In this document: positions 11,148 to 23,462 of the stretch, in pieces
Layout of the letters: every line of letters starts with the position of its first letter
How positions within the stretch are numbered: the stretch's first letter is position 1
From: Paragonimus skrjabini miyazakii
Taxonomy: Eukaryota; Platyhelminthes; Trematoda; Plagiorchiida; Troglotrematidae
Direction of reading: 5' to 3'
Length of the DNA: 64,000 nt
Assembly: GCA_014338405.1 (NCBI GenBank)
Contig: JTDE01000194.1
Span: 165,833-229,832 of the forward strand
Notes under the pieces: generated by a model
What the model was told of the DNA's origin: nothing
Seen by the model: only the letters and a program-made list of their open reading frames with translations
Database searches by the model: none
Position numbers and translations under genes: made by a program

Positions 11148-12580
11148 GTAAGAGCACTTTCTGAGTATTCTGTGGACACTGGAATATTATTCCCGTAAAC
11201 CGTAATTTTTTCTTGTTCTGTGCTATACAATTGATCACTTGTTTCCTTAATTCTAACTTACTGGTTAGTCTGTTATTAGTACATCGTGTAATTAGCGTTT
11301 TCAAATACGGGAACTATGAATTCGATATATATGAACTAACCAATGGACTGTATCATCACAACTGGATAATCAACATTTATTGCATATATATATATATATA
11401 TCACTAAATAGATTTGAGTAGTACGACAGCTGTTGAAGGTTGGTCATGCTATGCACGTTTTAAACACAGATTTCCATTGTATGCATATCCACCAATGTTA
11501 TCCCCTTCACATCTTTTCGACAAGTCATTTGCTCATGTCACCTGTACAAACGGTCCGTAAAATGCTGTGCGTTGCGTTAAGCTTGAGAATAAGACATTGA
11601 AATCTTATTTGTTTGAAACTAGTTCTACCGCTGGCTCTCATTTGGGTTATTGTTCCCTAAGTGAATTGATAAACAGCGATTAACTGTTGAGTCTTTGGGA
11701 ACCAGGTTCACTCACTGTTTGACAATATGATTAAAACAGCCTGATTTCACAGGCAGAACTTCATGATTTCTCATGGTATTTTTGAGGCCGTAATGAGTTC
11801 AGATGGTTAGTACATCTGTTTTTCATCTAACCGATTTAAACCAACGTACATTTCGTCGTAGACAAGCTCGCCGTTTCGACGGTTCTTACGCAGATTGTCA
11901 GAATCATATGGAAATGACTCAGACTAATTCCTGAGAAGTTAATTTTATGACTAGTCAATCTGTGTTTGCATTAATGGTTCAATTAGTCATAAGCAAGCAC
12001 TACTGAAGCTTTTGGAATCAGTCTACCAAATCCAGTTCCGCATAATCAAAAGAGATTCGTTCAAGCACTTTACTGTCCGTGAGCGATCCATGCAAGCCAG
12101 TCAACATCTGGGCGAGACGTAAAAGATAAGCCAATTCATCGCACACTGAGTGACCAGTAACCTAACTACTCTTCACTTAGTTTGTTCGCCGTATTGATCT
12201 AATTCTGCCACAGTGTCAGTGACATTCGAAACATTAAAACACACTACTTAACTGTCAGTTGAACAGTCAAACGGAATGTCTTATAAATACTCTGTACTGA
12301 ACACTAGTAAAAGCTATACGTCCGAATTGCACGAAAGCGTGTTGTGACGACGGCCGTGCCAACTTACTAAAATAAACCCGTCATTCGAACAGATGATAAT
12401 CGATCTGCCTGAATTCACATAATCGTCATATTCTATTGATTTTAGTTACAATGGTAGTACATCGTCGAAGATTTGTATAAATGTGATACACTTTACTTAT
12501 AAGCTTGTCTTAGGGTGGATTTGGTTGTTTCCTGCCTCCACGATGTTCACTTCGCAATAGCAATCTGGTCACTCAGTGTT
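11148..12580. other. Intron sequence with a (TA)n run
   Basis: Contains a TA dinucleotide run at about 11383-11401 inside a chance open frame. Nothing else recognised. Confidence 0.5.
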
Positions 12581-13160
12581 CAACCATGCAAACCCTGATG
12601 TTACAACAGCCTGTACGTTCTTCCGACGAACGTTGAGTGACGCACGTGTAACCAACGACGCCAAATATCAGAACCAAGTCAAGCTGCTGGAAATGTGGTA
12701 CTATTGACACAAACAATATAATCAGTTACAAGAAACAAACCTCAACTCGTTTGCGTTCGTGGGATAAGATACAATAGTTGGCCGCAATAGGCCGCCAAGG
12801 GTCCAAAAAACAGGGCAAGTACAAGCACAGGCGACTGACAGGCAATGACGAATCGACGCAATGCGATCGGGTCGGTCTAATGTGTATCTAAATAGCCGGC
12901 CTTCGAACAGACCGATTAGTCGGCAACAGTGTCACGGCGGCCCATAAGACAACCGTATTCACAGGGCTGGGGAGGGTGAGATGGACAGGCAACAATGGGT
13001 GTTTGTGCAGATGAGTGAGGTTCAATGACTGAGGGAAGCAGGATGAAGAATAAATACTTTTAGACGCGGGTTGCGAGAATGGTAGTAACAGGCGTCTAGT
13101 TAGATGGGGTCACGGGGAAGAGTGCGACAGGGTCAATCGAGGGGAATTTTGACCTCCAAA
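12581..13160. other. GC-richer, unassigned segment before the gap
   Basis: A stretch with more G+C than its flanks, purine-rich towards the end (12960-13140), with no long frame and no match to the other repeat families in the window. It could be an old repeat; nothing specific can be said. Confidence 0.3.
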
Positions 13161-13485
13161 AATGTCCTACAAAGCCCATGTTCATTTTTTCCATTTTCTG
13201 AGACCGTGATGTATCAATATCAGATGGTATACACACTAATGTAATGCCTAAAACGTTAGTTCATTGCAATGTGTTTGACTGGAGTGATTCAAAGAGGTAG
13301 GTGGTGAAGTGATTCAGCAACTTTGTGCGTACTGACCAATCGAATGCGGGTAACATGGTTCTTGAATCAGTCAAAGCGAAATCAACACTAGGGCGATTGC
13401 AGCGTGAAGGTCAATGTTCTTATCTAGTAATCTTCAGGTTGTTCTCGTGATCAGCTGCTAACTAACAATTTACACGAAGTAGCAC

Positions 13486-13585
13486 NNNNNNNNNNNNNNN
13501 NNNNNNNNNNNNNNNNNNNNNNNNNNNNNNNNNNNNNNNNNNNNNNNNNNNNNNNNNNNNNNNNNNNNNNNNNNNNNNNNNNNNN
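13486..13585. other. Assembly gap (100 N)
   Basis: Exactly 100 unknown bases, the usual placeholder for a scaffold gap of unknown size. Coding sequence of the Ig-domain gene could be missing here, since coding-like sequence resumes soon after it. Confidence 0.98.
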
Positions 13586-13625
13586 CTATAATCGACAGCG
13601 GTAAAACCTCTTGGCATGCAAAAAG

Positions 13626-13853
13626 ATTTCATTGTTCATCAACATGCTGGATGAAACTGTGAGATCAGTGCGATCACCAATCGCAAACGGAGGTTCACAG
13701 ACTGAAGAGTTCAAAACTTTACCCGATCACAGATATGAACCAAACTCTAAAGCCGCCGGCCACTTGTTCTACTTATCAGCAGCTGGAATTTCTCGGCTGC
13801 ATAGCTCGATGTTTGGGACCTACACAAAATTGTCACACTTGAGGAAACATGCC
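13626..13853 (+). CDS. Possible exon just after the gap
   Basis: A plus frame open from 13611 to 13940 reads as plausible protein, including LDETVRSVRSPIANGGSQTE and ISRLHSSMFGTYTKLSHLRK. A phase-0 exon from 13626 (after AAAAAG) to 13853 (GCC|GTAATC) would fit the phase-0 chain between 11147 and 16009. However, the acceptor has no good pyrimidine tract and the true left border may lie in the gap. No family recognised. Confidence 0.3.
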
Positions 13854-14307
13854 GTAATCAGTTTGCTCAAGACTTGTTTGCAAACGATTTTGTCAGCTGG
13901 TTTCACTAATTCTATTCACAGAGTTTGGTGTTATGTTTAGCAATGACTCCGAACTTATTCCGTTCGCACTGTAAAATTTCGACCACGCCACCTGTGGAAT
14001 CAAGACCGATCCAGTATGTTGGACCCCAACCGTGATCTAAATATGCTGAAAATATTCTTCCCCGAACAGCCGAGCAAAGTTTTTATCCTAGATGATATGA
14101 GAATTTAAGTAACCACATGCAATTTAATCGCACTTTCATCGTTAGGCAGTGATTGTTTCTGTGACATAAGGTTTACTAGACTGGAACTGTAGATATCCGT
14201 ATTTACACTCCTAGATTTCGGACCTCCGACTTCGTGGCTAAAATGTTTACAGTAAACTGCAGCATTACCTTATTTGTTGTCTTAGTGATATTTTAATTTT
14301 TATTCAG

Positions 14308-14694
14308 AGACTAACTCTCTAATCTGCTTTGATCCCCTTCTCTACGATCTATCACTGTTATGCTCCTCACTACTGGTGCTTGGGTTGTTATGCATGTACT
14401 GTTATGCTTAAAAAGCTTTGCGAAACGGCAGACAGAACTTTGGAATTGCGAACTCGCGTGATTGACTTAGAACGTAGATTCTATTCGCATTCCTGTCCAT
14501 CTCATTCGGTTAACCAAAGAACAAAATCCAGCCCTCGAGCCATAGCACGCCCGTTCCGCATGTGCATGGGGCGTAAAGTTGACCGCTCAATAAAAAGTGA
14601 AGGCCATAGTTCATCATGTGAAGACTTGCGATCAGAACTAAAGGATTTGGTAGACGACGTCTTCATAAATGAAGCTATGGTAACAATACGTTAA
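14308..14694 (+). CDS. Possible coiled-coil exon, with a hydrophobic stretch in another frame
   Basis: A frame open at 14323-14691 encodes LCETADRTLELRTRVIDLER (helical, from 14416) and ends with CEDLRSELKDLVDDVF and a TAA at 14692. A phase-0 exon 14416-14679 (AAAAAG acceptor, ATG|GTAACA donor) would fit the gene chain. A far stronger acceptor (TTTTAATTTTTATTCAG) lies at 14307. From it, one frame gives a hydrophobic run LLYDLSLLCSSLLVLGLLCM that stops at TAA just before the coiled-coil part, while the phase-0 frame stops after RLTL. So this could be an internal exon, an alternative 3' end, or a membrane-anchored exon with a frameshift. Confidence 0.35.
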
Positions 14695-16008
14695 TATATT
14701 GTTTTTAGAAGGTCACTACTCAACAAATTGTCAGTAGATGAACTAATCTGAAAAAATTATTGGCACTGCCATAGCTACGTACTCAGTCATAGAACCTACA
14801 CACTCTATCTCCCGTGGTTATTAAACAATTCATATCAAACATGTGCACACCTACTTCATACCTGTCTCGCATGTAATGAAGCTGAAGTTGGCATGCTGCA
14901 ATTCAGAATTATTTTGACAATTTGAACAGGAGACTGGTTCAGGATTTTGATTAGTATGAATCAAACACCACTCAAACTTGGTCGTAGCTGTCGCATTCAC
15001 ATCGACTGTTTCAGTCATCCCTTTTTGAGAAAAGGTGGTAGACTCAAGTTTTGCTATTGCTATAGCTCTTCAGTAGGGCACACGCACATTTAATAATACT
15101 CAAGCTGACCAGTCATTAAAGTAAGAAAGGCTGATCCTCGTCCCACTTGCTTGAGTTCGTGATCTCGTTTTCATTCGAAAAGCTCAGAGGTTACAACATC
15201 AGCAAAACAGATAAATTTACTGATTGCATGTTCTCTTCGGACGACACTATCACCGGTCCTTATTCTATGTCAATAAGATTATTTGCTCACAGCAAATTAC
15301 ACAAACATACGGTTTCAATTGCACACACTACATCGGATTATGTACGGGTCATCAGTTCTTTTATATGCACTAAGCCAATCTCTCGCTTAGCATATGGTCT
15401 ACCAAGTTAGAAGTCCTTTTAACCGCTACTGATGTATTCAGTTATATAGTGCATTTGCAATAAATGCACCTGGTTCAAAATGAACAATGTGTTTCTCTCA
15501 TGATCTACATTTTTGGTGAATTTTGTCTGAGGATCTTTGTTTTTTCAGTAAACTTGGTTTGTGAGCTTAGAACTTGCACTCATTAATACATCTTTGTCAG
15601 CATGATTCGGGGGTGGAATTGCATGCGTCGTATAATATTACACTGACCACTGCAAACTAAAGCCTAGTGCTATAATGTAAGTTAGTCAAATTATCGTTTT
15701 AATTCTCATTCGTCTACCCAGTAAACCTATACAAACCTCATTCTGGATATGACAGCGATGTGTTCAATTCTCTTGCTTGATTATACTCACTGCACGCTTT
15801 ACATTTCATACCAGCGAAATACCCTTGGCCATAACAGTATTTTAGCGTTTTTCATCCCGTGGCTGTAATAACCAAGGTCTGATTTGAAAAAGCATGTCGT
15901 CATAGTGTGTTTCTGATGAAAAATTCATGAATTACAACTGTCTGTCTGCACTCAAATACGCGCTTACGAGATTTCATCATACAGCATCCTGTTCTATTGT
16001 ATATTAAG
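14695..16008. other. Intron sequence with a weak ORF
   Basis: Holds a plus frame of 87 codons at 15147-15410 rich in Ser, Thr and His with no convincing splice sites. Nothing recognised. Confidence 0.35.
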
Positions 16009-16059
16009 GTGAACACTTTACCTGCGAATAAACCAACCGTGGAAAATTACAATGATCCG
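16009..16059 (+). CDS. Small exon (17 codons, phase 0-0)
   Basis: Ends at CCG|GTAAGT. It reads VNTLPANKPTVENYNDP from the acceptor TATATTAAG at 16008. An upstream acceptor (CATACAG, 15984) in the same phase would add eight codons (HPVLLYIK). Both versions keep the phase-0 chain. The product is a Pro/Asn-rich linker of no known family. Confidence 0.5.
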
Positions 16060-16129
16060 GTAAGTAGTTTGGTCAGATAAATTTGTTGCAAAGCATATTC
16101 GTTTCTAGCAGCTACAGAACCGTTACAGG

Positions 16130-16216
16130 CGTCATCCATATCGTAAACATCGCAGTCGTCGTCGTCATTATCGTAATCACAATTGTCAATATTATCGTCA
16201 TTATGGTTATAATCAT
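16130..16216. repeat. Degenerate trinucleotide repeat (GTC/ATT type)
   Basis: Imperfect repetition of GTC, ATT and ATC triplets. It produces a spurious hydrophobic Val/Ile-rich open frame on both strands, which should not be read as a membrane protein. Confidence 0.6.
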
Positions 16217-16517
16217 GAAGTTCAACCATACAATTCTGTTTATCAATCCGATTATTAGTTTCAGTTCCGTTTCTTTAGCATTGCATTCAACGACAGTAGT
16301 GTCAGCTGATAGTAACTCTCTGCAACTCAAAATGCCTCAAGAATCACATGCTAACGAGTGTGCTGTACAGGCATTTAGTGGTAAATCAGAATGTACAAGG
16401 AACGCTCATACGGTAGACAACTTCATTTTATGTTTATGGAATTCGTGTTCGCGATCTCTTACTTCAGGCAGTTATTCCGTAAACCAATGTGTCATAGATA
16501 TTGTTAACAATGAATGA

Positions 16518-18580
16518 CGAGACATGAGGCAACAAGCTGCTAATCCTCCAAATGTATGACAGTCTAAAACGCACTTCTAAAAAATACACAGGCATTCCAT
16601 TTTGTTTCGTAGAATCACGGTGAACTGGGAAACAATGAAGCTATTTCTTGCAACGGACCCTCATAATTAGTTTTGCATTGTGACTTCTAGATATTTCATA
16701 TATATTGAACATCCCTTACTACTCATCAGTATTCTAGATATTTATTGGTGTAGAGTTACTCAGACTTGTACTAACCGGCTTCTCCATTAAAATTTGATGC
16801 AAGCAATCAGCTTGCTGGCGTATCTATTCATATTTCTGCAGATGATGGCCTTATCAGTTTTAAAAGGTGACACCTAACTTATCATGCAACATAAGCAGTA
16901 CACAATAACAAATAAGGTTAACTGCCTAAAAATTGTGAGATCAGCGAGGTTATGCTAATTAACGCGCTGGTCAGAAACCCCGAAAAATGCCATAAAATTT
17001 GAGTCTAGCTGTAGACACTTGAATGATCAATGGCCAAGTATGATGTACTAACACAGTTGTAGTCCTCTTAATTCGGATAGAACAACAGGAAAAAGTAAAG
17101 GTTTACTGAGATTCCGGACAGTCGTAACTATAGATTGACGAACTGAAACAGCGTACACTCAATTACATCTCGCGTATTGTAAATACTTGTTAGTAGACGA
17201 CCAACATCAAGGCGGTAGCGCATTCATTTACGTTGAGCAGCACAGGTTTATCAAACCATAGAGTTCATAACGTCGATGAAGGGTTTATGTTGCTTGTAGT
17301 ATTTTTTATAGTCTGGTTTCTGCTATAAGGAGAGTTAAATTAGTGGGACAAGTGAACATAGTTACACACGAAACACTTAGCTTGAGAAATTCCGACAGAG
17401 TAGCCTTTCATTTCATGGGTACCGATTGAGGCAGTATAGGGTTCCAGCTTCAGAGTTCGGGTTTTAGTATTAAACTATTCGTTATCCTTTTGATAGTCAG
17501 AAAGTAGTTATCAATGATTACGGCTATAATCGACAGTAGTCTTTTTTTAGAAGTGAACTAGTTGCAGAGTTTATTTGTTTGCGAGGGATCTTATCAATTA
17601 TACCCAGCGTCCAGCATGTCGTAAACAAAATGCCCAACGGCTAATCTATAAATTCAGTTCCGCTCACTTACTGTGGTCGTTTAACGAAAGGCCTGAATCT
17701 ACGTTATTAGTGCTAGCAGTAGATTATTGATTATTTTGATCGACTTACTTGTCTTTCAAATTTATGAGGTCAGATAGCGTGTCTTAAGTAACACAGCTGC
17801 TCTCACTCTCAACTCCCACAAACCGGCACCGCAGATTCTAACAGCCGCAACTCTGTCTTCCTCGCACTGTATGTGACACAGTCCTTGACTGGGTACTGTA
17901 AACAAATACTAACATGTGAACGGGTAGTGGTCAGTTCACAATAACGCTCACTCTGCCGACTCAGTGAATGCATGGTGGCTTCCTATCACAGGAAGTGAAC
18001 CTTTTTCGTTCTCAATGTTCATATCATAAAAACCCGCTGAAATTAAGTTATCAATAATCCGTACATAAGCATAAGCACGTAATACGGTGTCTGATGCTAG
18101 TTTGTCTCAAACAGTCTCGTCAAGTGACCAAGTTGTTTGCGTTAACTTGCAATGTCTCTATAAAAGGCTTGCTTTGTAAATAACATGCATGCTGTTGCTC
18201 ACTAACAAACACACCCTCTACGATTTAGTTCACCGGAAGATATAAGTAACGGATAACAGAGACCTTCAACACCAAACTTCATTGTATCCGATAAAACTGT
18301 TATTCTATCAAGCGAGCAGTTAAAATCCTTATTCAGGCATTCCAGTTAGTTGCAAAAGATACACAACAAGTTGTTCGCATTCTCCATATTTAGCCATGTT
18401 TATTTCTGAGTAGCATAATTAGGCTGAAAGTCTATCGAGGATCTTCTGATTCGAGGCCGTCCTAAGGCAGCCCTAAAGCATTCTGTGAATGGAAAGGTCG
18501 TTTGTAATGGGTAGGTTAACTGAAAAGGCGCCGATAAACAAGTTCCAACATTCTCTGTTGCAACTACTCCTATTCAACAG
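16518..18580. other. Intron sequence, nothing recognised
   Basis: No repeat or supported exon found. The right border is the acceptor CTCCTATTCAACAG. Confidence 0.5.
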
Positions 18581-18649
18581 CAAACCTCTGGTTCTCCCAA
18601 AATAAAAATTGTCGGACCAAACGGATCAGAAAGAATACCACGATGGCCG
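18581..18649 (+). CDS. Small exon (23 codons, phase 0-0)
   Basis: Bounded by a strong acceptor (TACTCCTATTCAACAG) and CCG|GTAAGT. The product QTSGSPKIKIVGPNGSERIP plus RWP is coding-like and phase-neutral, matching its neighbours. It is part of the low-complexity C-terminal region of the Ig-domain gene. No known motif. Confidence 0.65.
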
Positions 18650-20716
18650 GTAAGTGTGCTCATTGTTCACAGACATGAAGGGTATTACTGACAGAGTTCT
18701 TTGAATGTGTTAAGTTTGGCTATTATGTTAAATCCTAAATCATGCCTACAGAGGCACTTAAACTAAACACTATCTGGCTACGCCCATTTTGAAGGGCCTT
18801 CCATGTGGTTGTGGTATAACTCGACATTTGCATTTAAACTACAATATGTGAGTGAATAAGTATTCATTTGTCAAATGTACTACAATCTGTTCAAGTATGA
18901 AGTTACAGTGGATCATCATCATAGACAGAAATACCTCACTGGTTCACACTGCCATGCATCCACGAAGGAAAAAAGCAAACCCTGTATAGAAAGGGAGAAG
19001 AGGAAAAAGAAGGGAATGGGAAGTGACCTGATTACTAAAATTAGCTACGTGTGTACTCAAATATTCAACATCAGGATGCCTATACCTTGTAAACAAACAA
19101 CCAAGCTATAAGTGAAAATATGGCCTCATCAAAAGGACAGCTTCCTTACGGCTTTCACTTCCCTGCGTGATTACGTGCACTCACCTGACAACCTCACAGA
19201 CAACCTTCACACCACTGAGCTTAGTTAGCCGCCATCTCACCTAACTTCTCAAGCCGCCGACTGTATGAGTCGCGAGGGCCGCACCTCAAGAGACGAATCC
19301 GACTTACAGTGGCCAACGCCTTCGTTGCAGTAGGTAACTGTAGGCTGTTTCACACATAGAGGAACCGCAAACAATCTAGTACACAATGGCTGTTTCAGAA
19401 GCTTCTAGCTGGTACTTCGTGGGCCCACGTAAGTGGGCCTTTCTGGGCCCAGTATGCTTTCTAACAGAACCGCTAACACTATTCCACTGATTTCCCGTAT
19501 GTGCACATTTTGATTGTAAAACTATCTCGAATTTTTCTGAAGATTACACTGTAATTAACTCATAGTAACGCACACTCATTCTTTTTCAAAACAAAAATTA
19601 CAGGGTTGTGTACTGAGTTTCACAATCAACGGCCAACAAACGATAAATCGTTCTACTTTTCCTTGGATCAAAGATAGTGTAGTGAAGTAACCATAACATC
19701 TTCGTGTCTTACGCTGTTAAACAAAAAGCCTATCCTTAGATCCAACTAATAATTTTCACCCATCTTCTTGCATAGTGTTTTATTTACAAGGGCGTGCTTT
19801 TAGAAATTATTTGTTAAATTACTATGCTAAGCCATTTTAGTTCTCACTACAACGCTTCTGCTCGCAACTTGCCAATAAACATTTGTGTAAGTTTTATCGG
19901 GTATCTTAAGGGTGTTTATAAGGATTATCTGGTATGAACAGCTGACTGCATCAGCGTTTTGTCAGTCTCTTGGAAGAACTCATCAAACTGACCCGGAAAC
20001 GGAAACCATAGACATTTTTTTATTCACCAAGTGTTTTGGTTATCTTGCTGATACATCCATGAGGTTTAGATAGCCAGAGAAGAAAATCTTTAGAGATAGA
20101 AGTGTCTGACAAATAATTCAAAAATAGAAGACCAAACTGAACATAAAACCTCTGGTCAGACAACAAAATACCACGCGGTTGTCAAGTTATATTCAAGACA
20201 TAAACGACTTCACACTTACATGCACAGCCTCATGTACGGTCATAACTTCATTTTGTAGACAGCCAATATAGCCAAGGTGAACATAGCATAATATTAAACA
20301 CAGTGTGTTGAGGTCAGCTAAATAAACACGAATCAAATAGATGAGTGAACAAAACACAGTGTTACACAATTTGATTATAGCAAACAAACACAGGAAACGT
20401 GGAAGCAATGTTAAACGTATGACTGAGCATTATTTAGCTCACCAGAAAACGCTGGGTGCAATAATATAGAAAAAGATACATACACAAGAAAATCTGCAAC
20501 TCTTACGGTAAACCGAAGGTAAAATATCACGAGATAACCTTCTGTCCAATGTTGTGTATTATAAGGTTTTACTAGGCAATTTCGTGAGTTGGACACTGTG
20601 AAGGGACTTAGTTTGTTTTATCGCACTCTTGCTCAAATCTAAAGAGGAATTGTTTGTCACTTGAATAAATACTGTATACATGTTTATGTACTGTTGTGTT
20701 ATATCAAATATTGCAG
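18650..20716. other. Intron sequence with GC-rich patch
   Basis: Includes a GC-richer patch at about 19130-19460 with two perfect palindromes (19418-19429 and 19443-19452, both centred on GGGCCC). A minus-strand open segment at 20220-20317 has a good acceptor and GTAAGT donor but stands alone. Confidence 0.4.
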
Positions 20717-20776
20717 AACGATGTGGGGTTTGATACGAACATGACCAGAGGAACTGGCCACGATCCACAAGCCAAC
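20717..20776 (+). CDS. Small exon (20 codons, phase 0-0)
   Basis: The acceptor TATTGCAG and donor AAC|GTAAGT enclose 60 bases reading NDVGFDTNMTRGTGHDPQAN. The Gly/Asp/Asn-rich product suggests a flexible segment. The phase fits both neighbours. Confidence 0.65.
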
Positions 20777-22113
20777 GTAAGTCTAGTGTTTGTCATGCGT
20801 GCATCTTACTCGAACGGTTGCTATTTATATTGTTACATTATGATGGTCGATGCTTCGAATAGAGTACTTATAGCAGCCTGCATCTCAATGTTTAGTATTT
20901 TAGAAATAGGCGGAAATATGTGTATATAAAGATCGAAATGCACCAATAAGACACCTAACAAAGATGCGATTCTGATGACATCAAGAAGTTTTTCACTGGG
21001 CACCTTCTCCTAAGAAATACATCTCAGGGAGAACCTCACACTGAACACCTCTCATACTGACCAGGACACAGCCCCTTAAGAAAAATAGGTACAACAAGTT
21101 TGTCGGACCAAGCCCAACTAACTTACACACTGATTTCACAGAAAGGCAAATTAAACCTCGTTCGTAAGCATTCCTCACATACCACGCTACAGCAGTTTAA
21201 ACTCTAAACTACATCGGCAAATTACCGCCCATCTAATGTTGGTTGATAAGGGTACACGCTGATCTTGATGATGACTCATTGCAAATGTACGTTAATCATT
21301 CTCAGTTGGATTTCATTAAGCGACACTGGTTTTATTCTTATCATGTAATTAAAAGTCAGTCAATGTTGGATTGCGCAACCTCTAGTTGTTTGCTGTCTAC
21401 ATCTTATAGTTTGGTACGAGCCACGCAATAGTAGTAATGATATTGTTTACCTAATCATTGTATGTTGTTTAACCAATCACCACAACAAGATGCAAGCGAC
21501 GGTTATGCGACAGTTTACTTATTGTTACAGGGTCCATAGAACGAAAATCAATCATTAACGAGATCCCCGTGTCATTCTTGACCGCGCGTCTGTTTCGGTG
21601 GTCCTTACAAAGTAAAGATATTTCATTTACTGTGTCATAGACATAGCGGTTGGGCGTGATAAGTTTGTCATAAACTTCACTCTAAAAAGCAACACCATCA
21701 AAAGGACATTTTATTACGCTGCCCGAAAGGTGTTCCATATATGAAGGACACTATGTTAACGACTTGTAATACAATTTAATTCAGACATTTTGTATGTAAA
21801 ATCTTCTCCCTTTAAACAAAATTTATGAAAAACTAGAAGCATAGAAACCAGCTAATAGACAATCTAAAAACGGTCTTTGAACACATTTAATGTGAATGTG
21901 TTTTTGTGTCCATACAAGTTGTTCTGAATCGTAATGCCGAAAAGGCAGAAACATTTTAGTTGATGAGCAGTTATCAGGTGTTCTCAACGCTACAGGCTGG
22001 ATATCGTTCACTTTTGATCACAACTTCAATGATACGGTTTTTGTGCGGATATTTTTTGAAAATGATAGTACGTGCGAACTTCATCATCAGCCAATTTTGA
22101 CAACTGACCTCGT

Positions 22114-22353
22114 CTACTCTCCCGACTTGGAGCTGCACTCTGATTCACGCGCCTCACAAACAATCAATTGAGCTAAACAGTTCATATTAAGCACATCAGA
22201 GTTATCAAATCTGAATGCTCGATCCCTTTTGAGTGAAATTCGAGTTGAGTAATTCTGTTCAAAAAAGGCCGATCGAAACGTACGTAATCGGTGTTTAGGT
22301 TGGGTTAACTTTTTACACATGTTGCACGTTCCTCTACCTAATTGGTGTATCAT
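22114..22353 (-). other. Antisense ORF of 79 codons, unrecognised
   Basis: Starts with ATG and ends in a stop. The product (MIHQLGRGTCNMCKKLTQPK at the start) is basic at the N-terminus and Cys/Ser-rich at the end. It lies within the last intron of the plus-strand gene, on the opposite strand. No family recognised; it may be chance. Confidence 0.2.
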
Positions 22354-23090
22354 AGGATAAGGTATAGCTCAAAATCTTACAGTGAAACTCAAATGGCGAT
22401 TTGATTTACACCCCGTCCCTCCATTAATCAAGCTTAAATTCTACCAATTCATTACTACATCTTCTTATCTAAAGTGGAATTCGTGGACTGCTTTCGAGGG
22501 CTTTGTTCACTCCACGGAAATCCCACTAGCCTTCAACAATCGGCAAACTGTTCAGTAAACCTCAGGTTACGTCTCAGTGAAAGTCTGGATCATGAAGTCA
22601 TCGGATTAGATTACAAAAGCATACTTAAGGCAATTAGGTAGACAACCTAGAGAGAACTAATATTCATGGTAACGTGATTTCTTAATGACCATCAAGACGG
22701 ACAACTTGCTGGCATTTTACTCAGTTCTGTGTATTATTTGTGAACACTTAATAACGCGAATCACATATAAGTCAATTATATAAATTGTATTCTATCCAAA
22801 AATGTCACGCTTCAGATGATGTGTTTGCAAACAAAAATTCTGGTCGTAAGGACGTTTACTAAACTGGTACTTCTTGTTTCACTTGTGTTGAACCTCATCA
22901 AATATTGTATCTTGCTTTCACTTTTAGTCAAATACCTTGTCTTCCAACATCATCATAAGTCACGAACCAACACATGAAAACTCTAGGGTGAGCAATGTTG
23001 AAAGTTTCGATTCTCGTTAGTTTTATCTTTCAGTTCACAAACGACATAAATACTACGTTTTCAAACAATACTTTGTATTATATTATGCAA

Positions 23091-23160
23091 ACCACTGACT
23101 GACTTGCTGACTGATTGATTGATTAACTGACTGAAGAAATAAACAAATAAACTGACTGTT
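23091..23160. repeat. Tetranucleotide-like repeat (TGAC/TGAT/ATAA)
   Basis: Imperfect run of CTGA, TTGA and AAATAAACAAATAAAC units, just upstream of the terminal exon. A simple-sequence repeat. Confidence 0.7.
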
Positions 23161-23249
23161 GACTCAATTTATTTATTCATTTAAGCCCATGTAGCCAGCT
23201 ACTGTTTCACGTTCATTGATTCTATCTCATCAATACGCTTTAAACCTAG

Positions 23250-23462
23250 AATGCACACCGTCGAAATTCCCGGGAACCACCTTCACCTACATCTTCTATA
23301 ACCAGTGAAACGTCCAGTGTGGGAAGTTCACCATTTTTTCGCAATCAAGGTTCTCGACGTTCCACCGGACCAAAAGTTATTATTGATCGACGATCACAGA
23401 CCAGAAAAGCACGTCAAAGTTTATCCAAACTCTCAAGTCAGCCGGAAGATCGATTCAACTGA
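23250..23462 (+). CDS. Terminal exon, Ser/Arg-rich C-terminus of the Ig-domain gene
   Basis: After the acceptor GCTTTAAACCTAG at 23249, a phase-0 frame runs for 70 codons to a TGA at 23460-23462. It contains RNSREPPSPTSSITSETSSV, then GSSPFFRNQGSRRSTGPKVI and RKARQSLSKLSSQPEDRFN. The basic, Ser-rich tail with RRNS, RRST and RQSLS motifs suggests a disordered region with possible basophilic-kinase sites (inference). It joins in phase to the 20717-20776 exon. No AATAAA lies immediately after the stop. Confidence 0.75.
   Translation, partial: NAHRRNSREPPSPTSSITSETSSVGSSPFFRNQGSRRSTGPKVIIDRRSQTRKARQSLSKLSSQPEDRFN

Noticed and set aside
16083..16517. 144-codon plus frame with a Val/Ile-rich 'membrane' segment
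   Set aside because: The hydrophobic part is produced by a degenerate GTC/ATT repeat and is open on both strands; there is no splice or homology support.
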